Assembly: GCF_003967555.1 (NCBI RefSeq) | Contig: NZ_BIFS01000001.1 | Location: 682,001 to 746,000 of the forward strand | From: Dictyobacter kobayashii | GTDB lineage: Bacteria; Chloroflexota; Ktedonobacteria; Ktedonobacterales; Ktedonobacteraceae | Direction: 5' to 3' | Length of the DNA stretch: 64,000 bases | Part shown: in pieces, positions 8,177 to 17,380 of the stretch | How the letters are laid out: every line of letters starts with the position of its first letter | How positions within the stretch are numbered: position 1 is the stretch's first letter | The notes under the pieces: generated by a model | Database searches by the model: none | Seen by the model: only the letters and a program-made list of their open reading frames with translations | What the model was told of the DNA's origin: nothing | Translations under genes and position numbers: made by a program

Positions 8177-9505
8177 TCACGCTTTAGAGGTCTGCACCAG
8201 ACTCTCATCAACTGTTTCTTTCTCACCCTCGCCCGGCATCTTGATCTGTTCGATACGACCCAGGAGGAAGACAAAACAGAGAATACCGACGATGAGAATG
8301 GCGCCCGCAATCAGGAAGTTGGCGGCAAATGAGTTGGTCTTATCAATCACCAGGCCAGCAACAATCGGTGCAACAATGCCCGAGAGGTTGCCCATAAGAT
8401 TCATAATACTACCCACAGAACCAACGGTGCCCTTGGGCGCGATGATACTTGGCAGACTCCATGCTACCGGGGCAGCAAAGGCCAGACCGCCAATGGCGAT
8501 ACTGATCCAGATGGTAGCCACAGTAGCATCAGTGGTAAAAGCGGCTCCGATTACAGCCAGACCGAGCAACATACCGATAGTCACTATCGTTTTGCGTACT
8601 TTGGTAGCGTCATAACCGCGCGCGATTAAGGCATCTACCAGCACGCCACCGATAACCAGATCGGTAATTGTTGCTACAATCCAGGGAATAATCGTGTACC
8701 AACCACTTTTCAGAACGGACATGTGCAGAGATTTCTGCAGATAGCCAGGTAACCAGGTTAGAAACAGATAAAACGAATAGTTGTAGGCCGCAAAGCCAAG
8801 GCTTAAACCCCAGACCTTTGGCTGGCGCAATAAGAACCCGAAATTAGCGACAGCGTTGGTTGGAGCAACCTTCTCAGGCTGCGCGCCCCCTTCAACGATG
8901 TAGCGATGCTCTTCCTCCGAGAGCGACTTTGACTCACAGGGATCTTTATAAAAGATCCAGTAGAGGATTGCATAAACGACATTGATGATCCCTGTCACCA
9001 CAAAGGCTGCTCTCCATCCATGGCCCGCCACAACAAATGCCATGAGCGGGGCTCCAATTACTGAAGAGAACTTGGCGGCCGCATCGAAAGCCGATGTTGC
9101 CAGGCCACGCTCCTTAATGGGGAACCAGTAACCGGTTGCCTTGGAAGCACCAGGAAACACTGGAGCCTCTCCAATACCGAGCAGGATACGAGACAAAAGG
9201 ATCAATCCAAAACCACTGACAATACCAGTCATGAACGTGGCTAACGCCCAGATAAAACTACCTATGCGATTTAGCCACCGGACCCCAAAACGGTCCAACC
9301 ATGCACCGACAGGGAGCTGCAAAAGAGCATAGCTCCAAAGGAATGAAGAAAGAATCAGACCAGTCTGAAAGTTTGAGAGCCCAAGCTCTTTTTCAAGTGG
9401 AGTAAGCGCAACCGATATATTTACACGATCCAGGTAATTAACAATAATTCCTAGACTTAACAGGCTCGCAATGCCCCAACGCACATTCCCAACGCGTTTT
9501 TCCAT
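8177..9505 (-). CDS. MFS transporter, anion:cation symporter (ACS) type
   Basis: A 442-residue, 12-helix major facilitator protein. The ACS-family N-terminus is clear: YLDRVNISVALTPL in helix 1, then a DRFGVRW loop between helices 2 and 3. Relatives take up organic anions such as hexuronates, tartrate or phthalate with protons. GGAGG lies 10 bases before the ATG. The C-terminal tail is short, acidic and glutamate-rich. There are no catabolic neighbours that would fix the substrate. Confidence 0.85.
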   Translation of the reverse strand: MEKRVGNVRWGIASLLSLGIIVNYLDRVNISVALTPLEKELGLSNFQTGLILSSFLWSYALLQLPVGAWLDRFGVRWLNRIGSFIWALATFMTGIVSGFGLILLSRILLGIGEAPVFPGASKATGYWFPIKERGLATSAFDAAAKFSSVIGAPLMAFVVAGHGWRAAFVVTGIINVVYAILYWIFYKDPCESKSLSEEEHRYIVEGGAQPEKVAPTNAVANFGFLLRQPKVWGLSLGFAAYNYSFYLFLTWLPGYLQKSLHMSVLKSGWYTIIPWIVATITDLVIGGVLVDALIARGYDATKVRKTIVTIGMLLGLAVIGAAFTTDATVATIWISIAIGGLAFAAPVAWSLPSIIAPKGTVGSVGSIMNLMGNLSGIVAPIVAGLVIDKTNSFAANFLIAGAILIVGILCFVFLLGRIEQIKMPGEGEKETVDESLVQTSKA

Positions 9506-9730
9506 TGTAAATTAACCTCCATATAAACCCATCACAGGGTACCTCCACTGTAGCACAAACCCTACAACACAACAATATGATTTTTTATACTAAAAGAAGA
9601 TTCTTGCCATATAACTAAAACCCATAACACATAAATAGAATATCTTTCTAATAGCGACTGTGATACGACTTATGAGCGCTCTCTACTATATTTTTTATAA
9701 AGTAAAAGGCTTCTACCTGGTGCTTCACAT

Positions 9731-9895
9731 GCAGGGCTTTTTCATATTCTTCTTTGACGCCTGCGGCGCCGGTTTGGGGTGTGGAGTGTGTATGTGGTGG
9801 GTGGCTGCAGCCGCCCACCACATACACACTCCACACTTAAAAGAATGGAGATCGTATCCCTTGCTCGTGATCTCTGGACGAACATGAAAAAGCCC
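9731..9895. mobile_element. MITE-like repeat, copy 2, best preserved, with 10-bp target duplication
   Basis: Terminal inverted repeats GCAGGGCTTTTTCAT (9731-9745) and ATGAAAAAGCCCTGC (9884-9898) are perfect over 15 bp. TGCTTCACAT flanks both sides (9721-9730 and 9896-9905). A second, internal inverted repeat of more than 20 bp (GTGTGGAGTGTGTATGTGG and its complement) forms the central hairpin. There is no protein-coding content; ORFs seen across it are by-products of the palindrome. Confidence 0.8.
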
Positions 9896-10032
9896 TGCTT
9901 CACATACAACGAAATTGACATATCGGCGCCATTTCTTTATGCTGTGGACAACGTGACGCAGGGCGGGCAGACCAACGTAAAATGAACCTGTCACGCACAA
10001 GGGAAAATTAGAAAAGAAAGAAGAGAAGATCA

Positions 10033-10323
10033 ATGGCGGTATATTTTGTGGTTGATATCAAGGTGCATGATCCCCAGCTCTACGAAGACTATCGCAAACA
10101 GGTCGGCGCGACCCTGGAAAAATATGGTGGAAAATTTCTGATACGTGGGGGAGCATTTGAGGTGATCGAGGGCGAATGGCCACTACAACGCCTGGTTATG
10201 CTGGAATTTGCGGATACAGCACAATTCAAACGCTGGTATAGCTCACCCGAATATAGCAGGATCAGAGAGATCCGCTTCCAGGCTTCAGATGCGCGAGCCA
10301 TATTGGTCCAGGGCGTCGATTAA
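10033..10323 (+). CDS. DUF1330 domain protein
   Basis: A 96-residue single-domain protein of the DUF1330 ferredoxin-like (dimeric alpha/beta barrel) family. Recognisable features are the start MAVYFVVDIKVHDPQLYEDY, the central KYGGKFLIRGG, and the WPLQRLVMLEFAD strand. The family is common but its biochemical role is not established. GAAGAGAAG precedes the ATG. Its stop overlaps the stop of the convergent M20 peptidase gene, so no terminator separates them. Confidence 0.85.
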   Translation: MAVYFVVDIKVHDPQLYEDYRKQVGATLEKYGGKFLIRGGAFEVIEGEWPLQRLVMLEFADTAQFKRWYSSPEYSRIREIRFQASDARAILVQGVD

Positions 10324-11621
10324 GCATGCCTCTGCACGCCCAGCAGTTCGGCAGTGGCGAGAGCCATAATTTTGATGGAGACAAGCAGGTCGGCGATGGC
10401 CAGAGATTCATCGACGATGTGGGCCTGCGTAATTTCACCGGGACCATAGATGATGCATTGTTCGATACCAGCGTTTTGTACCACAAAACGCTGGTCGTCT
10501 GTACCCGGGCTGCAAACATAACCCGGTGCGCGCCCCAGGATATGCTGGATGGCAGATGCGAAGGACTGGACAAGTGGAGTCTCGGCGCTAACCCAGGTAG
10601 GAGCAGCCGCATAGCGCTCCTTATACTCATAACGGAAATCTGGAATGGTCTGGACGCGCCGTTCTAATATATCCCAGAGCTCCTGCCGGGCATCTGCCAG
10701 GCTTTCGCTGGTAACCAGGCGGCGATCAAATGCTACGCAGCAGCTATCGGGCACACTGTTAACGTTGGTGCCGCCCTGAATGACATTGAAAGAGAGACTG
10801 GCCGCGTTAGCGGTAGCGGGCACAACAGGATAGTGATTCTGGCGCTGGCGTAGTCGCGGAGCGAGCTGACCCGTCACTTCATCAATAAAGCCGGCCATGT
10901 GTTCCAACGCGTTGACACCTTGAGCAGGCGTACTGCCATGGGATTGGCGACCAATGGTCTGGATCTCCCCCCAGATAGCCCCGCGATGTCCCAGGCAAAT
11001 ATTATCGATATTTAATGGTTCGGTAATTACCACATAGTCAGTGCGTTCAGACGAGATCAGGCCGCGTTCGACCAGCAGGCCCATCCCAGCATTGCGGTTA
11101 CCGGTGCTCTCTTCATCCACCACCCCACTTTGCTCAACGGTTCCCTGTAGCTGCAGGCCCGCGCGCCTGATCGCCTCGACGGCATAGACCTGGGCGGCAA
11201 TACCACCTTTCATGTCTGCCGCGCCACGACCATAAACACGACCAGCACGTACCTCGCCACCAAAAGGCGGTGTCGACCAATCCATGCCAACCGGCACTAC
11301 ATCCATATGACCATTGAAATGGATAACTGGGGAAGATTGTGGGCCAGGTAGGCGTCCAAGTACATTGGTACGCGGCAACCCCTCACCATACGGGGCCAAC
11401 TCCGCATTTTCAGCGGCAGATAAAGTAATATATTCAACCTGGTAACCCAGCGCGGCTAGACGCTCCCCGATATAACTGGCACACTCTGGATAAGCTACGC
11501 CCGGAGGATTAATACTAGGAATCCGCAGCATTCCTTGCAAGAAATCGATAGCCTCTTCAATCAAGGAGTCCGCAGCACTAATAATCGCTTGCTTATCCTC
11601 AGGTCGTAAAATATCTGGCAT
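10320..11621 (-). CDS. M20 family metallopeptidase (ArgE/DapE/CPG2 type)
   Basis: A 433-residue di-zinc amidohydrolase. The metal ligands are visible in HFNGHMDVVP (His, Asp) and GRGAADMKGG. The general base pair is in VVDEESTG. The family cleaves N-acyl or peptide bonds, as in acetylornithine or succinyl-diaminopimelate deacylases and carboxypeptidases. The exact substrate cannot be told. I use ATG 11621 (MPDILRPED) because GGAG is placed 8 bases before it; a longer frame to 11660 has none. It is convergent and overlapping with the DUF1330 gene. Confidence 0.85.
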   Translation of the reverse strand: MPDILRPEDKQAIISAADSLIEEAIDFLQGMLRIPSINPPGVAYPECASYIGERLAALGYQVEYITLSAAENAELAPYGEGLPRTNVLGRLPGPQSSPVIHFNGHMDVVPVGMDWSTPPFGGEVRAGRVYGRGAADMKGGIAAQVYAVEAIRRAGLQLQGTVEQSGVVDEESTGNRNAGMGLLVERGLISSERTDYVVITEPLNIDNICLGHRGAIWGEIQTIGRQSHGSTPAQGVNALEHMAGFIDEVTGQLAPRLRQRQNHYPVVPATANAASLSFNVIQGGTNVNSVPDSCCVAFDRRLVTSESLADARQELWDILERRVQTIPDFRYEYKERYAAAPTWVSAETPLVQSFASAIQHILGRAPGYVCSPGTDDQRFVVQNAGIEQCIIYGPGEITQAHIVDESLAIADLLVSIKIMALATAELLGVQRHA

Positions 11622-11701
11622 ATATAAAACTCCACAAGAGTGCTTAGTGAACAAGGCCAATATCAGATAGACCTCTACTATATAGCATACAGTAGCCGAT
11701 G

Positions 11702-12535
11702 CTAGCGACTGACCAGCAAGTTTACGCCAACTAGAATAACACAGACAAAAATTGTCAGTGTCAATGCCAGCACATCAAAACGAGCGAAGTGCAGGGCGCG
11801 CAGTTTGGTGCGGTGCCAACCAGCATGGCTACCATAGCAACGAGCCTCCATGGCAACATTGAGTACTTTGACCTTTTTAAAGCCGCTGACAAACAGCGGA
11901 ATCAACAACAGCGATAGCTTAGAGACACGTTGAAAGAGATTTCCCTGGTCAAAATTAAGTCCACGGGCCGCCTGCGCCTTCATCAAACGTTCAACTTCAG
12001 TCACAAATATGGGTATAAATTTCAAGGCGATTACCAGCACCATCACAAATGCATTAATCGGAATACCAATCTTCTGCAACGGCGCAGCCAGAACCTCCAT
12101 ACCATCGGTCAAATCTACCATCGAAGTCGTAAAAGAGAGCATGGCGGCCAGATAATAGAGAAAGAGTACGCGCACAATAGTCAGTATGCTATTGATGATG
12201 CCCTGCCAGGTAATACCCAACACCCACCAGTGCCAGAGCCACTGGGGCGCTTTGGGAGGTACATAGAATAGTACTTCAAACACAAAAGCAATCAGCAAGA
12301 AGATAATAAAGGGCCGCAAGCTGCGCAGAACGTAGCCGATTGAAATACGCGAAAGCTGGTGTAGCACAACACAGAATAGCAAGCAGAGCGCAAAAGCCTG
12401 AAAGGTGCTCAGGTAGGAGGTCAATCCGATCAGCAACACAGCACAGATCAACTTGGCCCGTGGGTCCATACGCGCCAGCGGGGAACCATTATTGACATAT
12501 TGCCCAAAGGTTACATAACGAGAAAGCTCAATCAT
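11702..12535 (-). CDS. ecfT: ECF transporter membrane T component
   Basis: A 277-residue membrane protein of the CbiQ/EcfT family with about five or six hydrophobic segments. In ECF importers this subunit couples the ATPases to the substrate-binding S component. Two ATPase-contacting coupling motifs are visible: AQAARGLNF (canonical ARG) and AMEARCYGS (ARC in place of ARG). I start at ATG 12535 (MIELSRY); an in-frame GTG lies three codons upstream. It is the last gene of the S-AA-T operon. Confidence 0.88.
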   Translation of the reverse strand: MIELSRYVTFGQYVNNGSPLARMDPRAKLICAVLLIGLTSYLSTFQAFALCLLFCVVLHQLSRISIGYVLRSLRPFIIFLLIAFVFEVLFYVPPKAPQWLWHWWVLGITWQGIINSILTIVRVLFLYYLAAMLSFTTSMVDLTDGMEVLAAPLQKIGIPINAFVMVLVIALKFIPIFVTEVERLMKAQAARGLNFDQGNLFQRVSKLSLLLIPLFVSGFKKVKVLNVAMEARCYGSHAGWHRTKLRALHFARFDVLALTLTIFVCVILVGVNLLVSR

Positions 12536-12587
12536 AGCCACCACTCTTACAAAGACACTGATTCTATTTTAAAGAGAAAAAGTCAGC

Positions 12588-14381
12588 TCAAAGGACACGG
12601 GAACACGCTTTCAGTAGCTCCGCTTCCAGTTCTGCACGATCCAGCACAGCGGTACGCAAGGTTGGCAACTGCGAACGTAGCGCAAGCGCGATCTGCGCAG
12701 CTTCAGGCAAGGCGATATCCAGGGCACGTAACTCAGCAGCTCGCGCCAGTGTCTCACGCGGCGTCCCACTAAAGACCAGGCTTCCTTTATCCAATACATG
12801 AATAGTATCCACCAGTTCGATGACATCTTTCAGGCTACTGGATGCATAGATAATCGTCAGTCCTGTGCGTTGCTTAAGCGCCTGGATCAAAGCAAAAAGT
12901 TCATTGCGCCCACGTGGATCAAGGCCAGCCATCGGCTCATCAAAAATGATCACCTTTGGTTGCAGGGCCAGCACCCCGGCAATCGCCACCCGGCGCTTTT
13001 GCCCTCCACTCAACGCATAAGTATAACGCGTGCGAAAATCCTCATAGGGCAGACCGACCGCCTCTAACGATTCCTGCACCAGGCGCCGCGATTCGGCCAG
13101 AGGTACCTTGCGCTGGCGTGGCCCAAACGAGACATCCTTCCCCACCGTCTCCTCAAAAATCTGTGACTCAGGAGACTGAAAGACCACCCCAACCTGAGAA
13201 CGAATACGCGTCAATTTAAAAGATTTAGCGGCCGTATCAGTGCCTTCAAAATAGAATAAGCCGGAAGACGGCTTATTGAGGCCAGCCAGCAGATCAATCA
13301 GGGTTGACTTGCCGGCACCAGTCGGGCCAACCAGGCCAACCGCACTACCTGGAGTGATGGTTAAAGCCAGTTGCTGCAAAGCCACCAGGGCAAAAGGAGT
13401 TCCACTCCTATGAATATAGGAAACATCTTTTAGGGTAAAGAGAGCCGCCCTTCCCTCTTCACCAACCGTCAACTCAGGTGGAGAAGGGCTTACAGCGCTT
13501 TGCGCAGAGCCATCCACATCATTAACCGCGGCACGATCCCCCTGATTAATAGACTCAACAGATAAAGCAAGTTGGTCGGGAGTTAATACCACATCCGGAA
13601 GCTGAGACCAGCCCTGCGCGCGTAGCGTTTGTCCAACGTGCGTCACCATCGGCACATCAAGCCCGACAGCCTGTAGTTCGGCTACGCGTGCAAAGACTTG
13701 CGCTGGCGTACCATCCATTAAGATCCGACCAGCATCCATTACAATCACCCGGTCAAACGAGACAATCTCTGACATAAAATGAGTAATATGGATGACCGCG
13801 ATGCCCTGCTCATGCGCCAGCTTCTGAATTGTGCTCAGAAGCTGCTGGGCGGTATGGCCGGAGATCATGGTAGTTGGTTCATCCAGGATCAAATAGCGCG
13901 GCCGCATCGCCAGTACTCCGGCAATAGCCACACGCTGTTTGAGGCTGACCGACAATTCACTGATCGCCATCTGCGCATAGGTTTCCAGGTCCAGCGTCTG
14001 CATAGCTTCCTGCACACGTACAGCAATCTCCGCGCGTGGCAAACCCAGATTTTCCGGACCAAAGGCAATCTCATCAATTACGGTACTGGCGATCAATTGA
14101 TCATCAGGATTTTGAAAGACTACCCCGACATGTTGCCGAATGGTCCAGATATCTTCTCCGCCAGCATCGGTACGCAGATCATCCACCAGCACAGAACCAG
14201 CCTGGGGAATCAAAATAGCGGCCAGCAATTTGGTGAGCGTGCTCTTGCCCGACCCATTATGTCCGATAATGGCGACCGTTTCCCCTTCACGAATGGTCAG
14301 GGAGATATCTTGCAACGCAGGAGGAACGTCCTGTTCTTCCTGCGCGCTATAGTTAAATGTAGCGTTCTTGATTTCAATCAT
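12588..14381 (-). CDS. ECF transporter ATPase, two ABC domains fused (EcfA-EcfA')
   Basis: A 597-residue fusion of the two energy-coupling ATPases. Domain 1 has Walker A GHNGSGKST near residue 40 and Walker B YLILDEPTT near 165. Its signature is LSVSLKQR rather than LSGGQKQR, and its D-loop lacks the usual Asp (TTMISG). Domain 2 is canonical: GPTGAGKST near 357, LSGGQKRR, VIIFDEPMAGLDP. The fusion starts two bases after the S-component stop, so the operon is translationally tight. One composite ATP site is therefore probably weak. The linker at about 255-320 is polar and rich in Ser, Ala and Asp. Confidence 0.9.
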   Translation of the reverse strand: MIEIKNATFNYSAQEEQDVPPALQDISLTIREGETVAIIGHNGSGKSTLTKLLAAILIPQAGSVLVDDLRTDAGGEDIWTIRQHVGVVFQNPDDQLIASTVIDEIAFGPENLGLPRAEIAVRVQEAMQTLDLETYAQMAISELSVSLKQRVAIAGVLAMRPRYLILDEPTTMISGHTAQQLLSTIQKLAHEQGIAVIHITHFMSEIVSFDRVIVMDAGRILMDGTPAQVFARVAELQAVGLDVPMVTHVGQTLRAQGWSQLPDVVLTPDQLALSVESINQGDRAAVNDVDGSAQSAVSPSPPELTVGEEGRAALFTLKDVSYIHRSGTPFALVALQQLALTITPGSAVGLVGPTGAGKSTLIDLLAGLNKPSSGLFYFEGTDTAAKSFKLTRIRSQVGVVFQSPESQIFEETVGKDVSFGPRQRKVPLAESRRLVQESLEAVGLPYEDFRTRYTYALSGGQKRRVAIAGVLALQPKVIIFDEPMAGLDPRGRNELFALIQALKQRTGLTIIYASSSLKDVIELVDTIHVLDKGSLVFSGTPRETLARAAELRALDIALPEAAQIALALRSQLPTLRTAVLDRAELEAELLKACSRVL

Positions 14382-14383
14382 AA

Positions 14384-14995
14384 TTAATAAGGCAGTTGAT
14401 CACGTGGCTTGGTGTCAGGAGCATGGACAAGGCGCGCCTCTAGAATATAGAAGATACGTACCAGGATAACGGTCAGGATGGCAGCGATAATCGCTTCAAT
14501 GATAGATTGCACTAGCACGATTGGAATAATGACCTGCGCGGGAAAATAGCCGCGAATAATCAAAGCGCTCACAACCAGAATGGTATTGGTTGCCGCGCCT
14601 ACAAAACCTGCCGCCGCCGCCGCCAGGTCTCGGTTGATGCGCACCAGGCCAGCAAAGGTAGCCCAGGCCGTCAGGCCAATAAAGAGACGCGGCAGAATAG
14701 CCACAGTCGGATCCTTGAAAAAAGGCACGGTCGCGCGGAAGAAGCTGAGCACGCCAAAGATTAAACCTGAAATAAGACCAACGATCGGACCAGCAATGAC
14801 GCCACCAACAATAGTTGGAATATGCTCGATAGTTGCACTACCGATTGCATTGGGAAGGGGGATAAAACCAAGGTTTGGTACCACCCCAAGAATAATAGTG
14901 ATGGCAGCCAGCACACCTGCAATGATGATGCGTTCCGTAGTCAAAGACCAGGGACGAGTAGTGGAAGGATTAGCGCTAACGTTACTCACATTCAT
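14384..14995 (-). CDS. ECF transporter substrate-binding S component
   Basis: A 203-residue integral membrane protein with about six hydrophobic helices. The N-terminal region IIIAGVLAAITIILG, followed by a glycine-rich segment IVGGVIAGPIVGLISG, is typical of ECF S components (PF12822-like). It is first in the operon with the fused ATPases and the T protein, so this is a dedicated importer rather than a shared-module one. The ligand is unknown; vitamins are usual for the class. I saw no riboswitch ahead of it. Confidence 0.8.
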   Translation of the reverse strand: MNVSNVSANPSTTRPWSLTTERIIIAGVLAAITIILGVVPNLGFIPLPNAIGSATIEHIPTIVGGVIAGPIVGLISGLIFGVLSFFRATVPFFKDPTVAILPRLFIGLTAWATFAGLVRINRDLAAAAAGFVGAATNTILVVSALIIRGYFPAQVIIPIVLVQSIIEAIIAAILTVILVRIFYILEARLVHAPDTKPRDQLPY

Positions 14996-15243
14996 GCTCC
15001 TTCGGAAAGAAAATCAGCTTTCAAATAAAAACTGCTTGCTCAAACTAAATTAGCAAACATGCTCAGATGGACAGCAAACATTCCGAAAATAATGACTGCA
15101 TTCCTAATGGATGTCACAAGCTTACACAACTAGCTCATCACTTGTCAATATTTGCTAACAAAACAAAAGAAAAAACTTAATAATTTAAAAAGAGAAAACA
15201 AAGACAATAAACACAAAAATATTTTTAGCTGGATAAATATAAA
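14996..15243. other. AT-rich intergenic region upstream of the ECF operon
   Basis: No ORF or recognisable riboswitch core was found (no TPP, cobalamin or FMN consensus elements were seen). The promoter for the leftward ECF operon should lie here, but no strong -35/-10 pair is evident. Confidence 0.4.
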
Positions 15244-15281
15244 AGAGGGGCCGTCCAATAATTATCATGGACAGTCCCTCT
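15244..15281 (-). terminator. Terminator of the nadBCA operon
   Basis: AGAGGGGCCGTCCA (15244-15257) pairs imperfectly with TGGACAGTCCCTCT (15268-15281). On the minus strand it is followed by TTTTATATTT. It lies about 50 bases after the nadA stop. Confidence 0.65.
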
Positions 15282-15329
15282 GTACTATCTGCTTATTGAT
15301 CAAAACAGCAGACCTGGATTAAAAGCGGT

Positions 15330-16513
15330 CTAGGCAAGATCGAGCATGCGCTGGAGGGCCACACGGGCCCAGTGAGCGGTTTCTTCATCGACACTGATCT
15401 GATTAATGACATTGCCGTCCAGTAGCTCCTCCAACACCCAGGCCACGTAAGCCGGGTGAATGCGGTACATGGTTGAGCACGGACAAACAATCGGGTCGAG
15501 ACAAAAGATGAACTTATCAGGATTCTCTTGCGCGATACGATGGACCAGGTTGATTTCAGTGGCTACCGCCCACTGACTACCAGCCGGGGCCTTCTCGATC
15601 TGCTCGATGATGTATTCGGTCGAACCGTAGAGATCGGCAGCGTTGACAACTTCCTGGCGACATTCAGGATGTACAATCACATTGATGCCAGGATAATCGA
15701 TACGCGCCTTCTCAATCTGCTCAACGCTAAAACGCATATGCGTCGAGCAGTGGCCCTTCCAGAGGATAATTTTGGAATTGGCCAATACTTCTTCTGCATC
15801 ATCAAAGGCCATGGGATCTTTGGGGTCCCAGACTACCATCTGGTCCGCCGCAATCCCGTAGTGGGCCGCGGTGTTGCGTCCCAGGTGTTGATCCGGGAAG
15901 AAAAGCACACGTTTGCCCTGCTTGAATGCCCAGTCAATGACCTTAGGGGCGTTCGAGGAGGTGCAGACGATACCGCCGTTGGCGCCACAGAATGCTTTCA
16001 GGTTAGCAGCCGAGTTCATGTAGGTCACTGGAATAATGCCAGCGTCATCTCCCAGGGTCTCGTGCAACAGCTCCCAGCATTCTTCGACCTCGGCAATGTT
16101 CGCCATATCGGCCATCGAACAACCAGCAGCGGGATTGGGCAGAATAACCTTCTGATGTGGCTCGCTGAGCACATCGGCACTTTCAGCCATAAAATGGACA
16201 CCGCAGAAGACAATATAATCGGCGTTCTTGCGTTTAGAGGCCAGTTGGGCCAGCTTAAACGAGTCGCCGCGATAGTCCGCGTACTTGATAATCTCATCAC
16301 GCTGATAGTGGTGGCCCAGAATAACCAGGCGCTCACCCAGCGCAGCACGGGCCGCGCTGATACGCCGATCTAATTCCTCCCCCCCATCTCAGCATAGAAC
16401 AAAGGTATCGTGTCTACGCGCTTTGAAAGATCATAGCGAGCACGCTTTTGCGGATTCAGCAATGGTAACACATGTGTTTCCTGGCTTACTGCACACTCGG
16501 TCTTTACAGCCAT
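15330..16513 (-). CDS. nadA: Quinolinate synthase NadA (one frame break)
   Basis: Condenses iminoaspartate with dihydroxyacetone phosphate to quinolinate, using a 4Fe-4S cluster. Candidate cluster cysteines are in GCSMADMAN, GGIVCTSSNA, HPECR and DPIVCPCSTM. The N-terminus starts at ATG 16513, with GAAGGAG 7 bases before it, and the frame breaks at a run of seven G (C7 on the plus strand, about 16379-16385). Eight G would restore EELDRRISAARAALGERL. The full length, about 394 residues, fits the longer NadA class. It is the last gene of nadB-nadC-nadA, 24 bases after nadC. Confidence 0.9.
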
Positions 16514-16537
16514 GGGTTTGCTCCTTCAGAAAATGCT

Positions 16538-17380
16538 TCATGCAAACTCTAGAGAGATATTAAAATTAGGCGCTGAGTGCGTCAGGGCACCAAGCGAGAT
16601 AAAATCTACACCAGTGGCAGCGACTGCGATTAAACGCTCAGTATTGGTTCCAATATCACCAGACGCTTCTATTAATATGCGGGGAGCCTCACGGCGAATT
16701 ACATCCACCGCCTGGCGCATTTGCTCGACTGTCATATTGTCCAATAGAATAACATCAGCGCCAGCTTCCACTGCAGTATGTACCTCAGCCAACGTTTCAC
16801 ATTCAACTTCAATTTTGAGCAGATGGGGAGCCGATTGCCGAGCCGCTGCTACCGCAGCCTTAATACCACCTGCCGCTTTAATATGATTATCTTTGATTAA
16901 GACACCATCATTGAGACCAAAGCGGTGATTATGTCCACCACCCAGTTGAACGGCTATCTTCTCCAGTGCGCGCAGTCCCGGCGTTGTCTTACGGGTATCG
17001 ATTATCCGCGTCTGCGCACCTTCAATAGCCCGCACACATTGTGCAGTCAGGGTGGCAATGCCAGAAAGGCGGCCCAGGAAATTGAGGGCCACACGCTCAG
17101 CGCTCAAAAGCGAACGAGCCGGTCCCTTTAGAAGCAGCAGGTTTTCATTGGCCTGCACAGACGCTCCATCCTGCACCAATTGTTGGACCTGAATGCGCTC
17201 ATCCATTTGCCGAAACACTTCAATGGCCACAGCAACACCTGCCACAACCCCCGGCTTACGCGCCAGGATACGCGCCTCAGACCATTGGTCATCCGGCACC
17301 GTGCTCAGAGTCGTAATATCGGCAAAGGCTCCATCTTCTTCCAACGCCTTTTTAATCAGATCTACAGGTGGGTTATACAT
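16538..17380 (-). CDS. nadC: Nicotinate-nucleotide pyrophosphorylase (quinolinate PRTase)
   Basis: A 280-residue enzyme that converts quinolinate and PRPP to nicotinate mononucleotide with loss of CO2. The order is N-terminal alpha/beta domain (EDGAFADITTLSTV), central RKTTPGLR motif (substrate phosphate contact), HNHRFGL, and the barrel with IKIEVECETL-like (LLKIEVECETL) and DVILLDNM strands. AAGGAGG lies 9 bases before ATG 17380. That start overlaps the nadB stop by eight bases, so the genes are translationally coupled. The longer upstream frame is only nadB in another frame. Confidence 0.93.
   Translation of the reverse strand: MYNPPVDLIKKALEEDGAFADITTLSTVPDDQWSEARILARKPGVVAGVAVAIEVFRQMDERIQVQQLVQDGASVQANENLLLLKGPARSLLSAERVALNFLGRLSGIATLTAQCVRAIEGAQTRIIDTRKTTPGLRALEKIAVQLGGGHNHRFGLNDGVLIKDNHIKAAGGIKAAVAAARQSAPHLLKIEVECETLAEVHTAVEAGADVILLDNMTVEQMRQAVDVIRREAPRILIEASGDIGTNTERLIAVAATGVDFISLGALTHSAPNFNISLEFA

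Noticed and set aside
9648..10033. Small ORFs on both strands across 9648-10033
   Set aside because: They are produced by the palindromic MITE; both strands give near-identical peptides because the DNA is self-complementary.
14996..15243. Vitamin riboswitch ahead of the ECF operon
   Set aside because: No TPP, FMN or cobalamin core element could be found by eye.
15528..16373. 281-codon plus-strand ORF over nadA
   Set aside because: It is an antisense shadow of nadA, which has clear cluster cysteines and operon context.
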